Part shown: in pieces, positions 1-10,758 of the stretch
Layout of the letters: each line of letters opens with the position of its first letter
Numbering within the stretch: position 1 is the first letter of the stretch
DNA from: Parachlorella kessleri
Lineage: Eukaryota > Chlorophyta > Trebouxiophyceae > Chlorellales > Chlorellaceae
DNA: 22,618 bases
Assembly: GCA_001598975.1 (NCBI GenBank)
Contig: BBXU01001998.1
Coordinates: forward strand, 1-22,618
Direction of reading: 5' to 3'
Notes under the pieces: model-generated
Databases searched by the model: none
The model's input: the letters and a program-made list of their open reading frames with translations, nothing else
Told to the model about the DNA's origin: nothing
Position numbers and translations under genes: made by a program

Positions 1-123
1 GGGGCCAAAATTTGTCATGAAGTCAGCCCTAACCTCCTCAGCCCAGCTGCTAACATGCTTACTCTCCTCTGCTATCAAAGTGGTGATGACAGTACTGACG
101 AGTAATAACGCCTACACAAAAAC

Positions 124-1680
124 ATGGATGGTCGTGGTGCTAGCTCAACTTCCGGCCATCTGGTATTGCTGCTGGTCACACTTGCGCTCTGTGCCAGGTA
201 CGTGAGCTTGCGAACGCAGGTCCATCGAGTAGGCCTGAGTCCAGCAGGAACAATGCTTACTTTGTGGCCGCAGGGCTGCCAGGTCACATGATGGCAATAC
301 TGCCACTGATAGCGGGCGTGCTCCCTTTGGTGTTCAGCAAGGTGGGTTTCCGCCCAATCTCTGGCAACCAAGCCCTTGAAGCCCAGGCAAGCAGATGGCG
401 TTGCACCCCCTCATAGGACCACCACCAAGCTTCTCCTGATTGCTGGGGGCCACCTGACAGGGCACCTGACAGTGCCGTTACTATGTATTGCAGGGAGTAG
501 CATTGCCGGGGTCAATCTGAAGAAGGTCAGCGGCCACACAGGTCCCTCTGTCAGTGCCAGCATGACTTCACGCTTCTTCTTTGACTTCTTCCCTGCTCTG
601 GGGCAGCTGGTCTCTACCAGGTCGCCAGGCATCTGGGGCTTCCTCCAGCCAAGCCACATCCTGGAGGCATGCCCAGAGCTAGAGGCCAAGCTCCCACTTC
701 TGGGCAACATGCGCAACCCCACGCTGCTGCCGCTCCAGCTTGCGGGGGCAGCTGTGGGCCTTGGGGGCGCCCGGCGTCTGCTGGCAGCCCGCAACCCCTC
801 CATCAGCCTCTGGGGCTGGTCCTTCCTGTTTTTTGGACTCATGAACCTCAGTTCCATTGCGGCGCACGTCCTCGCAGCTCACAGGTCTCCAGCCTGGGAG
901 CTGACAGCGGCAGTGGACGTGGCCATGACGGGCACGGCGTCGCTCTGCCTGCTTTACCAGCAGGCCTCCAGCTGGCGCCAGCACAGCGCAAGCAAGGCAC
1001 GCTCGCTGCCTCACCTACCCCGCCCACCGGGCACTGCCGCCGGGGCCCAGAGGTTCGCCCTGGGGACCGGCGCTGCTGTGCTGGCGGCAGCCCTCGCCGG
1101 CCACAACTGGTTGAAGGTGGGGAACTAACATGCGCTGAGGTGTTTAGCTGTGGCTATGAAATAGCAGCGTCCACAGCCGTAGGGCAGACAGCACAGCTGT
1201 TCACATGGTTGTGGATTGCCTTGTGTGAGTGCATCATGCCTCGTCAATGTGCATTCCGTGATGCGAGGATGCGTGCGAGATACTACAGTGGGTGTCCCAC
1301 AGCTATGTGTGAGTCACTGGCTTTGCATGCTACGGCTAACATCAACATGTGCATTGCTGCAGCTGCCCTGGGTGAACGAGCTGCTGTACATCGGCACTAC
1401 ACTGGTTGCCGGCAAAGCAGCCGGCCTTGTTGCTCGAAGGGACCTTGCAGCCTCAGCCCCATGCCAGCGCAAGTACTTCACAGTGGCAGGCCTGGGCTTG
1501 GTGCTCATGGCAGCCGCTCTGCCTGCAGACAGGTTCCTTTGCCGCGCCATTGGTCCCGCTTTTGGCACGGTCCACCTGCTTTTCCTGGGTTCGGTGGTCG
1601 GCTACTGGGGGCTGTATGGCTTTGTGACGGGGCATGCGCTGGGGCTGCCACACTCACTGCCTGCCGCCAAGAGAGAATGA
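124..1680 (+). CDS. Predicted multi-pass membrane protein with signal peptide, family not recognised
   Basis: Spliced gene. Exon 1 (124-197) starts at an ATG in a good context (aaaacATGG) and encodes a signal-peptide-like segment rich in Leu/Val ending in LALCA; its donor is AG|GTACGTGAG. Exon 2 (248-341) encodes a hydrophobic stretch including GHMMAILPLIAGVLPLVF. The main exon runs from about 494-526 to 1116 (donor AAG|GTGGGG). The last exon is 1363-1680 (acceptor gctgcag, TGA stop). The main and last exons join in phase 0 and together hold about six further hydrophobic segments, for example around SLWGWSFLFFGLMNL and FGTVHLLFLGSVVGYWGLYG. The exon 2/3 junction is unresolved: the best acceptor (tattgcag, ends at 493) needs a different phase from the best donor at 342, so a small exon or another border may exist. 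The SIAAH...D pattern and a later His in a helix loosely recall the ceramidase/PAQR (CREST) group, but this is weak. Function unknown. Confidence 0.72.
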
Positions 1681-2778
1681 GGGTGTCTTCTTATGCTGAG
1701 TGACTGAACACATATTGCCTACAAAGTATGTTCTGCCTTAACGTTTGTGTTCAGCTCTGGTGTGTGTTCGTCAGCTTCCGTACCTTCGCATGCAGTATGA
1801 TGTTTGATACATGACAGTACTCGTCAGAGGTTTGCTTGTCGACTGTTCTGAGAGATGTTAATTACCGGCGTTTTATGAAGCTCTTCTAGGAGAGGTCTTG
1901 TACATTGTTTTCTCATGAAGTTTTGAGTAAGCGCTTGGTTGTTACCGCCTTGGGTCAGCTACACCCGTTGTGATTTACGTTCATACGTTTTGAGCTTCCA
2001 AGTGTACAGGTATTGCAGGTATCTGGCTGTCAACACATATACATTGTTGTGTATATCGACAATCATGTGGCTGTCGTGCAGTTTTGCATGTTTGGTGAAT
2101 AGTCTTATGCAGCGTTATGGCTTGCCTACTCTCCGCTGACCAGTATGCATTATGCCCTCAAGGTCGGCACTGTTCTGGCAGGCCCCTCATCTTAACCTGA
2201 CAGTGCCCTGGAGGATGACTACTTGCGTCTTTGTAACCTGTTCTCCCTCTGTGCGACATTGTGCCATGCAATACTGGCATTATCAGCCCAGGTAACTAAG
2301 ATACGGCTGCACCCTGTTGGACACACTAGTGCCATAGGGATGCTGGGGACTTGTGTAACACCACAAAATGGAACCAAGACACAAGCTGAACGGCTACCAG
2401 CCAATCTTGGCACACAAAGAAAATTAGTTCAGATACCGTCAACTCTGGTGCTGCTTGCCTGATCTTGCTCTGCAGGTTTATGGAAAGCTTAAATAATTTA
2501 CGTTGTCGCGTCTTTGCTCTGAAAAGAAATATGACGCAAATACGCCGAAGAGACCCGCGTCAGACGGCGGGATACAGTTTCACAGCACTCACTGTGCAAG
2601 TTCTGTAGGGACATCGACGCCGCTGTACTTCATATATTCTCTCTTGCACATCCCCTTCAGCACCAAAGCTGCTGAAGTAGCTTGGGTGTTGCCTTGTCCT
2701 TGAGTTGGTGCTGCCACTGCCACGTCAGGGTCTGGCCACTACAGGGCGATCCTGCTGGACTGGATACCCTTGTGCTCC
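1681..2778. other. Gene-free stretch between convergent genes; probable 3' UTRs
   Basis: No convincing coding exon on either strand: the open frames here are short and lack splice-supported partners. The first half is T/G-rich, which fits a long 3' UTR of the upstream plus-strand gene. Two TGTAA motifs (2232-2236 and 2354-2358) are the only good plus-strand poly(A) signal candidates. No TTACA (minus-strand TGTAA) was found for the metacaspase on the other side. Confidence 0.5.
2232..2358 (+). terminator. Candidate poly(A) signals (TGTAA) of the first gene
   Basis: TGTAA at 2232-2236 and again at 2354-2358. TGTAA is the typical chlorophyte polyadenylation signal. They lie about 550-680 nt after the TGA stop, a long but not unusual 3' UTR for green algae. 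Which one is used cannot be told from sequence. Confidence 0.4.
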
Positions 2779-5665
2779 CTAGTGCAGAATGAAGGGGCTG
2801 TCTGCGTTGGCAGCGCTGCACTCCAGGCACGGGTTCTGGGTGAAGCGGGCCTTGCCCAGAGCCTCGCGCACACTGGCAACCAGGGTCCTGCAGCCAGCCA
2901 GCTCGCCCGTCCCTTCAAGGTGGTAGATAAGATCTGATAGCATCTGCCCATGGCGCTTCAGCAGCCCACTGCAAGTGTACAACGTCTGTCCTTGCTGGAA
3001 ATAGCAGAAGAACCACAGAGGAAGCTACACAGTTGCACCAAACAGAGGTTGCTCCCTTCATACCTGGATGAGAGTGGGGTCCCAGGCTGCTGCTGCGAGT
3101 GCGCGGTGACGACTGTCAGGATAGCATTGCTGAGCGCGCCATACCTGCAGCCACCAGCAGCACCCAGATTTCATCTCATCATGGAGGGGTGCAACCATCC
3201 TGGACGCAACATGCGAACCTGCAATACGGCCCGTTTTCAGCTTTGTATACATTTAAACAACTCGCGGACAGAAGGGAGGTACAGTTGGACATTGAGATAA
3301 AACACCGCAAATGCGGTAACAATCCCAAAGCTTACGCTTTGGTGGCATCGCCGGTGGGGCATGCATCAGCACTGGTCTCGTGCGCCTGGCAGCCTGTGAT
3401 GAGGACCCCCACATCCTCCCTCAGCTTAGCAGGTGGCCGCGGCCCAGCGGGCTCAGCAGCGTGAGTCACATTCAGCTGCGGCTCGCCACTGGCAACGCCT
3501 GGGGCGGTGGCACCGGCCGCAGGGGCAGCGCTGCCACCAGCATTGCCGCTGCTGCAGGCCGCAAACAGGCTCTGCAGTGGAAATGGACATGGTGAGGCAA
3601 GGGCGACACAGGGAATGAGGACGGAAACCAGCACCCAGAGTGCCCAGGTGGGACAACGATGCTAGCCAGCCACGATGGCAGTACGTGAGTTGCACGAGGC
3701 ATGTCTACTGCAGTGGCACTCCCTCACACAAGCCCTAGACCAGGAGTACGGCATCGAGCCGTGGGCTGCACCAACAGCACGCCAAAGGGTCACGACAAGG
3801 CTTGCGCCCTGCCGTGAGCGTGCCAGCGCGCATCAGTTACCTTGAGAAAAGGCATGCAGCTCGCGTAGTTGCCCTGCTGAGCGGCCTTGAAGGCTGCCAT
3901 GCCCTGCTGCGCCAGCTGGGTGTAGTTGACAGCCTTGGCGCTGGCGTTGTTGCCAAACAGGGACACCATCGAGCTGCGGATGTTGCCCTTGCCCACGGAC
4001 CCGCCCAGCTTGGATGACAGAAAGTCCAGCAGCTGATTAGTGGGCAAAGACCTGCGGGGTGGCACTACAGGGGCTTCAGCGTCTCCAGGAATGGACCAGT
4101 GCTGCTATAGCTTAACCCTACCGACCAGTGGTGGAATCCCCTGTCACGGCAAACCAAGGAGGCGCACCGTGGCACAGTGCCTGGCATGCCGCAGCATATG
4201 GAAAAGCACTCACACAGGCAGACAAGCAATGGGCACCCTCCCAGCAGCTACAAGACACAGACGGCCACACCTCCCCAAGCCGGCTCAGGTGGGTGCACCT
4301 GTTCTTGATGTCGCGGGCGGCCGGCCCCCCGACCTCCACATCTCGGCCCATCAGGCCAGACAGCAGGGACAGGCCAATTGAGGGCATGGCCTCGCCGGCC
4401 TTGGGCCCACTGATCGCCACCTCGCCATGGTCCAGGAGGGACCCGCTGTGACAGCAGTCAGCTGCAGACAACACCCAGCGCGGAAGCAGATTGCAGGTAT
4501 TGGACAAGAAGCGGAGATGTGCTACGGGTCCAAGTGCACTATGGAGATATGCTGCGAATCGCACTTCCCCTGTCAGGCATCCGGTGTGACTCTGGGGCCA
4601 GTGCATGGATGCACAGCCCTTCCTTTCATATCCCTTTGCAGAGGCTGTGCACCCAGTGTATAGCGGTCCGCACCAGCGGCAATGCAGAGTTTGAAAATGC
4701 AAAGAGTTGCTATATCCCTTTGCCTGGCAGTCGCGGTGCAGCCATGCAAGCAAGTTTGGGATCATCAAGGCAGTAGTCAGTGACACAGTCGTTCATGGGA
4801 CCCTTCCCCCCCTACCTATCACGGTGAGCTTCACCCGAGGGTCCAGGGGGCCGAAGATTGCTCTCAGGTCATCGTCACAGATGACGTTCATGTCTGTGGG
4901 GCAGATGGCCTCATCCAGCTTATCAGCCTCCTCACCATCGTCTGGGATCTGTGTCCCTGCAAAGGGGTGGCACCAAGAAGCTTAATATTGTATTGACTTG
5001 CCACGGCTGCATCCAAACTCAAGTGAGCAAGGCACATTCATGCCTTGTGCTCGCATGGGCAGTAGGGTGCGTGGTTCGACAATAGGCTGCTTTGTCAGAA
5101 GCTGCATTGCTGTGTCAGTGTTGCGGTATATGAAGTGTACCAATCGCAGATGCTGCAACGGAATGCTTGATGAGATACACAATTTGTGCTGACCATGCCC
5201 ACTGAAGTGGAAGAAGAGGGCGTCCGACGGCTTGGACATGGCCACAAGCTCCTTCAGCTTAGCCTGCATGCCAGACAGTCAGGTACAGTGTCGCTGCAGG
5301 TATGGGCTGCCCCGGCACAAAGCCGTGAAGATGCAACAAGGTTGCCTACCAGGGTTGCCTGTCACAGGAAGCAGGCCACCACCACCCACACATGCACAAG
5401 GAAGAAGGACCATGGTGTACTGCTGGACTGCACAAGCTTCTGGCAATACCCAGTTTATGAAAGCGCTGCAGCCTACCTTGATGTTTGCCCCTGTAGGTTG
5501 TGGAGTGGAGGGGTCCGTGTCGAGCATCAAGGTTATGTTGGCAGGCTCGAAACCAAAGTGCTCGATAAGCATGCCACGTATGGACATGGCGTCATTGATG
5601 CAGCCTCTCAGGGAGGCCTTGGTGCCTGGGTAATTACAGCCACAGATTAAGGCTCGCTTTGCCAT
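2779..5665 (-). CDS. Type II metacaspase (caspase-like Cys protease, family C14)
   Basis: Ca2+-dependent cysteine protease cutting after Arg/Lys, normally an inactive cytosolic precursor that self-processes into p20 and p10 parts. Eight exons (minus): 5665-5477, 5263-5194, 4956-4816, 4461-4299, 4051-3841, 3571-3336, 3144-3064, 2968-2779. All introns are GT-AG and phases agree, giving 426 residues, the usual type II length. Residues 1-63 hold the ALICGCNYPGTKASLRGCIND opening. FHFSGHG carries catalytic His86 and ADCCHSG carries catalytic Cys137. The acidic stretch between them (DDGEEAD...DEAICPTD, about 92-108) matches the region of the family Ca2+ site. Residues about 189-308 are the long linker that defines type II; p10 begins near VGVLITGCQ (about 313-320) and ends with NPCLECS. 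Start: the ATG directly before AKRALICGC. It diverges from the next gene across 319 bp. Complete, no lesion seen. The family is clear; substrates are unknown. Confidence 0.95.
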
Positions 5666-5984
5666 GGTACTAGTACGATGCTTACCAAGGTAGGTAGAAT
5701 ACAACAGCGGTGAGCAGGCTGGAAGTGATCAGCTTGTGAGGGCACCAGCTATTAGAAGATTGGGTACTGCCACCGTGTTGCTGACTGGACTGGCGCCCTA
5801 GCCTCGGACCGACAATGTTAACCTACACCTGGAGAGTCCATCTCACAGCGATATTCCGCAACCGAAATAAGGAGCGCCAAGTCCTAAGCCTGCATGCGGA
5901 GCTTGCATCAGGACGGGTCCCCTAGAGGCCACCACATCTGCCATCTTCAGTCTTCGGGAGACATACCCCCTCCAAGTCAACGAC
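5666..5984. promoter_or_regulatory. Probable bidirectional promoter region
   Basis: 319 bp separate the start codons of the metacaspase (minus) and the helical-protein gene (plus), so both promoters and both 5' UTRs must lie here unless non-coding exons extend further. An ATTGG (CCAAT on the minus strand) is at 5759-5763, about 95 bp upstream of the metacaspase ATG. No clear TATA box was seen. Confidence 0.5.
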
Positions 5985-8900
5985 ATGGAGGAGCTTCTCG
6001 GCCTGAGCCGACTGCTGCAGTTTCAGTCTGAGGCCTGCCTCTCTGACCTTTGCGCACCTGGGCTAGCTCGCCTATTGCAAGACTTGGAGAGCCTGGCTGA
6101 AGAGGTTTCCTGCCTCCTGAAGTACTCTCAGCTGCCGCAGCACAGCGTTGTGGTGCTCCTCGGCCGGGGCCTTCACTTGTTGAAACGCTTTCTGCTTGTC
6201 CATGGCGACCTACAAGGGCTGTCGTACGGCTGGTGCTCCCGGCTGCGTCAGCTACACCTCGCTGAGGCCAAGCTTACCATGGCACAGGTGCGCTGGGTTG
6301 GTTGGCTGGGAGAGCAACTCGTGGCCTGGTTTGGTTGTGGATTTTGTTGGTGCTTTAAACGCAGTGACTGCCGCAGTATCAAAAGTGGGGCACAACACGT
6401 CTCATATGTATGCAGGCCATGCGACAGTGGCTGGAATGGCTTGAACTCAGCGCAGGCGCCCTTGGTCCCTCCTCAGTCACCACAGGCACCCGCCTGCGGC
6501 TGCAGCTGTGCCTGCACCTAGCCGACTGCCTGACCCTGGGGGATACAAGCGTGGAGGAGGAGCTTGCAACAGCGGTTCTCAGCCGCCTCGTGGCTCTGAA
6601 CCACGGCTGCCGCTACCCCAGACGCACAGCCGCCCGTGCGCTCCAGCTGCTGGGGGAGCTGAAGGCGCAGGCGGAGGCAGCGCCTGATGACGTGGAGGGG
6701 TGCCAAGGGATGGACTCCAAAGAGCAAGCCGAGCCGAGACAGCAGTGGCAGCGAGCTTTGGAGCAGCGTTCGGGCGAGGTCAATGCAGCACAGCTGCGCT
6801 CATTGAAACCCGGGTCCAGAGGCTGGTTGGAGGAGCAGCTGCCGGGGATACACAGCACCCTGCTCAAGCTGCTACGCTGTGGTGCTGACATCGAGGCCCT
6901 GCACTTGCAGCTGCTGGCGGAGCTCATGGAGGGGCAGCTGCGGGAGCCGGGGTCAAAGCCGAGCACGCCCGCCAGCAGCAAGACGGGGGATTCAGCATCG
7001 GCACCTCCAGCATGCGAGGGGGATAGCGAGGAGTGCCAGCCTGCAGCCAAGCGGACTAAACAGGTGGGACCGGGGCAGCCGAGCAAAGAAGCTGGTGCAG
7101 CAGCAGTGGCGGCGGCAGCAGCAGCAGCAATGCCTCCTTGTGATTGCAAGCCTGCAGCTCAGCCAAGTGAGCTGCATAGCAGTGCCGCTGCGCCTGCACC
7201 TGAGTGGGCCAGCCAGGTTGCGCTGGCAAAGCGTGTGCTGCGCCTCGTACTATTTCGAGACATTGTGCAGCATTTCAACGGCTCTGCAGGGCGGCTGCAG
7301 CAGTACGCCGCCCTGCTGCTCCTGGCAGAGCTGTTCAGAGGGCACATTGGGGTGAGTCGGGGAGCTTACCCCCAGTGCTGGGTATCTAGTGTTAAAGACG
7401 CTGGAAATATTGGAATGACGTTTGCAGCTGTTGTGCTTGCATGTTGCGCTGAAGCACTGTTGATAGATAGCCTGCTACCACAAGGCATTGACATGCCTCG
7501 AGGCCCTCTGAAGGTTGTAGTGAGGTTGCTGCAACCTTCAGCTAACTATTGCAAGCGCTTTACATGAATATTTGTCATTCTGCTGTCCCAGCCTGCAGAG
7601 TTGGCCGGAGGCGACGCCACCTGGCAGGTGACGAGAGTGGCGGCAGGAGCAGCCGCGGCTGCTGGCCTGGAACCCCAACTGCACCGCATCCTCCTCACCT
7701 CGTCCCCTACAGCTTCAGCCGGCCTGGCAGGGGAAGCTGAGTTCCATGGCCATGGTATTCCCTGTTCAGCAGCAGCAGAGGTTGCAGCTAATGCCCTGGA
7801 AAAGCAGCCTGGTAGTAGCCCGCAGCCCATCCCTCCACCGTGCATGTCCGCTGGCCTGGGGCCAGGTGCTGGCAGTGCAGAGGACGCCGCCATGACGGCC
7901 CTAGCAGCAGATGGCCTGGCCCATATTGCACTGGCAGCAGCTCCAGAGCAGCTCCTGCAGGGGGCTCACGACACAGGTGGGGGCCCAGCTGGTGCCACGG
8001 CGGTCACTCAGCAGGCCCAGCAGGCAGCCTTACGAGTGCACACGCCTGGGATAGATGCTGTGCGGCCCTTGCCACAGCGGGTGCTGCTCGGCTGTGGGCT
8101 GCAGCTGCTGGCGGCTCCGGACTACACCAGCAGGAGGCTGGGCTGCAATGTAGTTTCCCTCTGTGCTAACCGTCTAGCACCTTTAATTGCAAGAGCAGAA
8201 ACAGCAGCAGGTGCGGCTACCACAAGCAGTGCAGCAGTCCATGGCGTCTTACAAGCAACACCTGCACAGCCCAGCCTAGCTGGAAGCAGCAATGACGAAC
8301 CAGCTCTAGGCTCGCAGCGGCCAGCAGAGCAGCAGCGGTCAGTTTTGCAGGCGGCAATTCACCTGTACACCAGTTTGCCAAAGCTAGATGAGAGTCTGGC
8401 AGACCTGCTAAGTTGCTGGGGCATACGGACTCGGCTGTCAGGTGGGTGACGCCACCACTGCTGCCACCTTCTTGGTACGCCCGTCGCCTGCGGTTTCCCC
8501 CGTTAGCCTACCCTGGGTCATTTCTAACCGAGGCTTGTACTTCAACGGCTGGTAGCTGCTGGCTGCCAGCTTGCCTGTCTGCTGCCACGCATACAAACAT
8601 GCAGGCAGATGCCCAGTGTTGGGCAACAGCTGGCTGTAAAAGCGCTAGCCTTACGCACACCCTACTTGCAGCGTTAGGAGCTGTGCACCGCATCGCAGCG
8701 CTGGCCCCTCAGCTCCTTCCTTTGGCGGCACAGCGGGTGCCGGCCCTGCTGAGGGATCCGCACCCAGATGCTGCCAACTTGGGAGTGCCACAGGTGGCAG
8801 CGGCAGCGCTGGGACGCCTGGCAGGTGGATGGTGGGAAGCCTGAGCAGGCATGTCTGTCGAGGGTGTGTCTTATTGAAATGATCTGTGGATTCAGTGGCC

Positions 8901-9855
8901 AGTAAGGCACCATGTGGCATGTCCATCGAGGGTGTGTCTGATTAAAATGATTTGTGGATTAAGTGGCCAGTGAGGCACCATATAGTCACACAGCACTATC
9001 TTCATCTGCTGCTGTTGCTTTCAGGGCACTTAGGGCGTCTGCGTACAGGCTGCATGCTGTCCATATGGATGCTTTGTCTGGCAGACAGGCTTCATGCATG
9101 CATGCAGTGGGTCCTGTGAAGTTTATAGGCAACAGGCCTCTTCGGGCATCGCCTGTGTCATCTGCACAGCCAGCTTAGCAGTGGCTTCTTTAATCTTGCA
9201 ATAGCAGAAGCAAAGTGCCCATCCTTGCAGGCAGTGCCAGCATCAGAGCAAGATACCAGATCGGCAGCGTGCCCCAGCTACTGCTGGCATTCCTAGTGCA
9301 GCTTGCCTGCGAATGGCAGCCCGCCGGGGACGACTTCCTGACTGGCAGGTGCAAGCAGCTCGGCTTGCAGCTCCCCGTCACCATAGCACAAGGGCATGTA
9401 CAGGCCGTGTAGTGGATGCATGCTGAGCACACAGCATATGCATGTACGAGAGCAGTAGGTGGTTTCACGATGGACCATGTATTCCAGGCTTGTTGCCGTC
9501 GGTAGCAACCCTGCAGAGCCCCAGTTGCCACGTGCATGCCAGGATTGTTGGCATTGCCGTCTAGGCTGCCCTGTCGTGCCTCCTGCGCAGTGCACTGTGG
9601 GCGGCCACCGAAGGGATTGAGGCGCTGGCAAGACTGGTAAAGCCGCTGTCCGTCTCAAAGGCCGGCTGTGGACAGGCCAATGCGGCAGCAGTCGAGCAGG
9701 AGAGCATGGCAAGTAACCAGGGACAAGATGGGTCCGCTGCAGGCATGCAGCAGCTAGTCAGCGACTTGGTATGCTTGCAGGGCAGCGCAGGTGCTGTGGG
9801 GCTCTTGCGGAGCTTGCCCAAGTTGCTGCCTGACTTATTGAAGGCAACAGGATGA
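5985..9855 (+). CDS. Large alpha-helical protein (874 aa), ARM/HEAT-like composition, unrecognised
   Basis: Six exons: 5985-6287, 6416-7351, 7592-8441, 8672-8824, 9231-9348, 9591-9855. Phases 0,0,1,1,2 agree at every junction and give 874 codons before TGA. The start ATG (cgacATGGAG) opens MEELLGLSRLLQFQ. The protein is dominated by Leu/Ala-rich amphipathic helices, as in ARM/HEAT scaffolds, with no catalytic motif seen. Residues about 270-345 are a low-complexity, probably disordered segment with Ser/Pro/acidic stretches, a possible nuclear signal (AAKRTK) and a poly-Ala run coded by GCA/GCG repeats near 7096-7130. Helical segments resume before and after the third exon. I could not assign a family; a role as a scaffold or complex subunit is only a guess. 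The second-to-fifth-exon joins are supported by phase and helix continuity, not by homology. Confidence 0.78.
8850..8985 (+). repeat. Two-copy 68-bp tandem duplication inside an intron
   Basis: Units 8850-8917 and 8918-8985 abut and match at about 59 of 68 positions (for example cgagggtgtgtc and agtggccagt in both). They sit in the 406-bp fourth intron (8825-9230) of the helical-protein gene and are too diverged to be a recent slippage product. Confidence 0.85.
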
Positions 9856-9968
9856 GGCTGAACAAACTGCACTGCAGGGTTTGGGATGATCTCAAATCTT
9901 ACAACCAGATTGAGCTAGCCTACCTTTTAGTAGTAAGTCTTTTCTAAGCTTAGCTGTTGGTCCTAAGC

Positions 9969-10002
9969 TGTAAGGGGAGGTGTAACAGCCATACATATGT
10001 AA
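9969..10002 (+). terminator. Cluster of three TGTAA poly(A) signals
   Basis: TGTAA at 9969-9973, 9981-9985 and 9998-10002, 114-147 nt after the TGA of the helical-protein gene. This is the best-placed chlorophyte poly(A) signal group in the window and supports the gene's proposed end at 9855. Confidence 0.65.
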
Positions 10003-10609
10003 GCAGGGTATTCTGCTAATGAATTTAATGAATTGAACAGACAAAGTCCTAATAAAACTTTGAATGAAAGAATGAAAACATGGAATTACCCGACATAGAT
10101 AGCAACTTTTCCCTCAAGACAGGCTCTAATGCCAGTTACGAAGGCACCAGCATGGCAGTACTAAGAGCCCGAGTGAGGCGGTGACCAAGGCGATGTGCAG
10201 ATTTCAGAATGGCCTAGCAAGCCATCTATGGCCGCAAAAACAACAAAGGGTGGCAACAAAGGGCACCAGAAAATAGAAGGAAGAGGTATATAGCATATGA
10301 CCATACCCAACGCTGCTGTTGGTGTGAGAATAACAAGTACCAAGCCCATTGAGTTTCTAGGAAGAAAGTGCTGACCTAGCAAGAAGAGCAGTAGGCGTTG
10401 AATTAAATGCCAAACTTGAAGTGTCGAAGACCCTACTGTATCACCCCAGAGACATAGCTACAGCAGCTTGTGTTGATGAAGGGGCAGGTGGTTGGTCCCT
10501 TTCGCTGCCAGTTCCGTCACAATGGGCAGAAGGCAGCAGGGGGATGCACATTATCAATGGCAGGGCAAATGCGCCCTAAAGTACGTTACCTGAAGTTCAG
10601 CTAAGGGCA

Positions 10610-10651
10610 GGTAGGGGGTGACGATGCAGGCCCCCCACCCCCTACCCCCCC
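10610..10651 (-). repeat. G-rich inverted repeat downstream of ovoA
   Basis: Perfect 11-bp arms GGTAGGGGGTG (10610-10620) and CACCCCCTACC (10636-10646) around a 15-nt loop. They lie about 110-150 nt past the ovoA stop, so the ovoA transcript probably contains them. On the minus strand the right arm sits in three G runs of seven, five and six separated by one or two bases, so a G-quadruplex could compete with the hairpin. A function in 3'-end formation or mRNA stability is inference. Confidence 0.6.
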
Positions 10652-10758
10652 ACAACATAGAATCTCTTTCCGGCCACGGAGCCTCCCGTGACCAATATGT
10701 ACATGTGCCTGCCACTCACTAGCAGTCAGGCAAGCCCTGGTGGAGGCCCAGGTGACTC

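Larger units (their letters stand above)
9856..10758. other. Intergenic region between convergent genes
   Basis: About 900 bp with no supported gene. The left part is the 3' end of the helical-protein gene; the right part must contain the 3' UTR of ovoA. The only minus-strand TGTAA (plus-strand TTACA) found is at about 9897-9901, which would make the two 3' UTRs overlap; ovoA may use another signal. A hydrophobic minus-strand frame at 10161-10382 has no splice or context support. A C-rich inverted repeat is listed separately. Confidence 0.5.

Noticed and set aside
669..1703. 344-codon plus-strand open frame overlapping the first gene
   Set aside because: It runs through an intron and both coding exons of the membrane-protein gene in another frame; its composition (Arg/Ser/Pro/Ala) is that of a shadow frame in GC-rich coding DNA.
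4118..4786. 222-codon minus-strand open frame
   Set aside because: Only its middle part (4461-4299) is real, as metacaspase exon 4; the rest reads through the flanking introns.
9025..9110. Extra exon in the helical-protein gene after a strong acceptor (gctttcag)
   Set aside because: Including it needs weak donors on both sides; skipping it joins 8824 to 9231 in the same phase with clean borders.
10161..10382. Hydrophobic 73-codon minus-strand frame
   Set aside because: No splice support, no family pattern and a position in the convergent 3' region; hydrophobicity alone is not enough.
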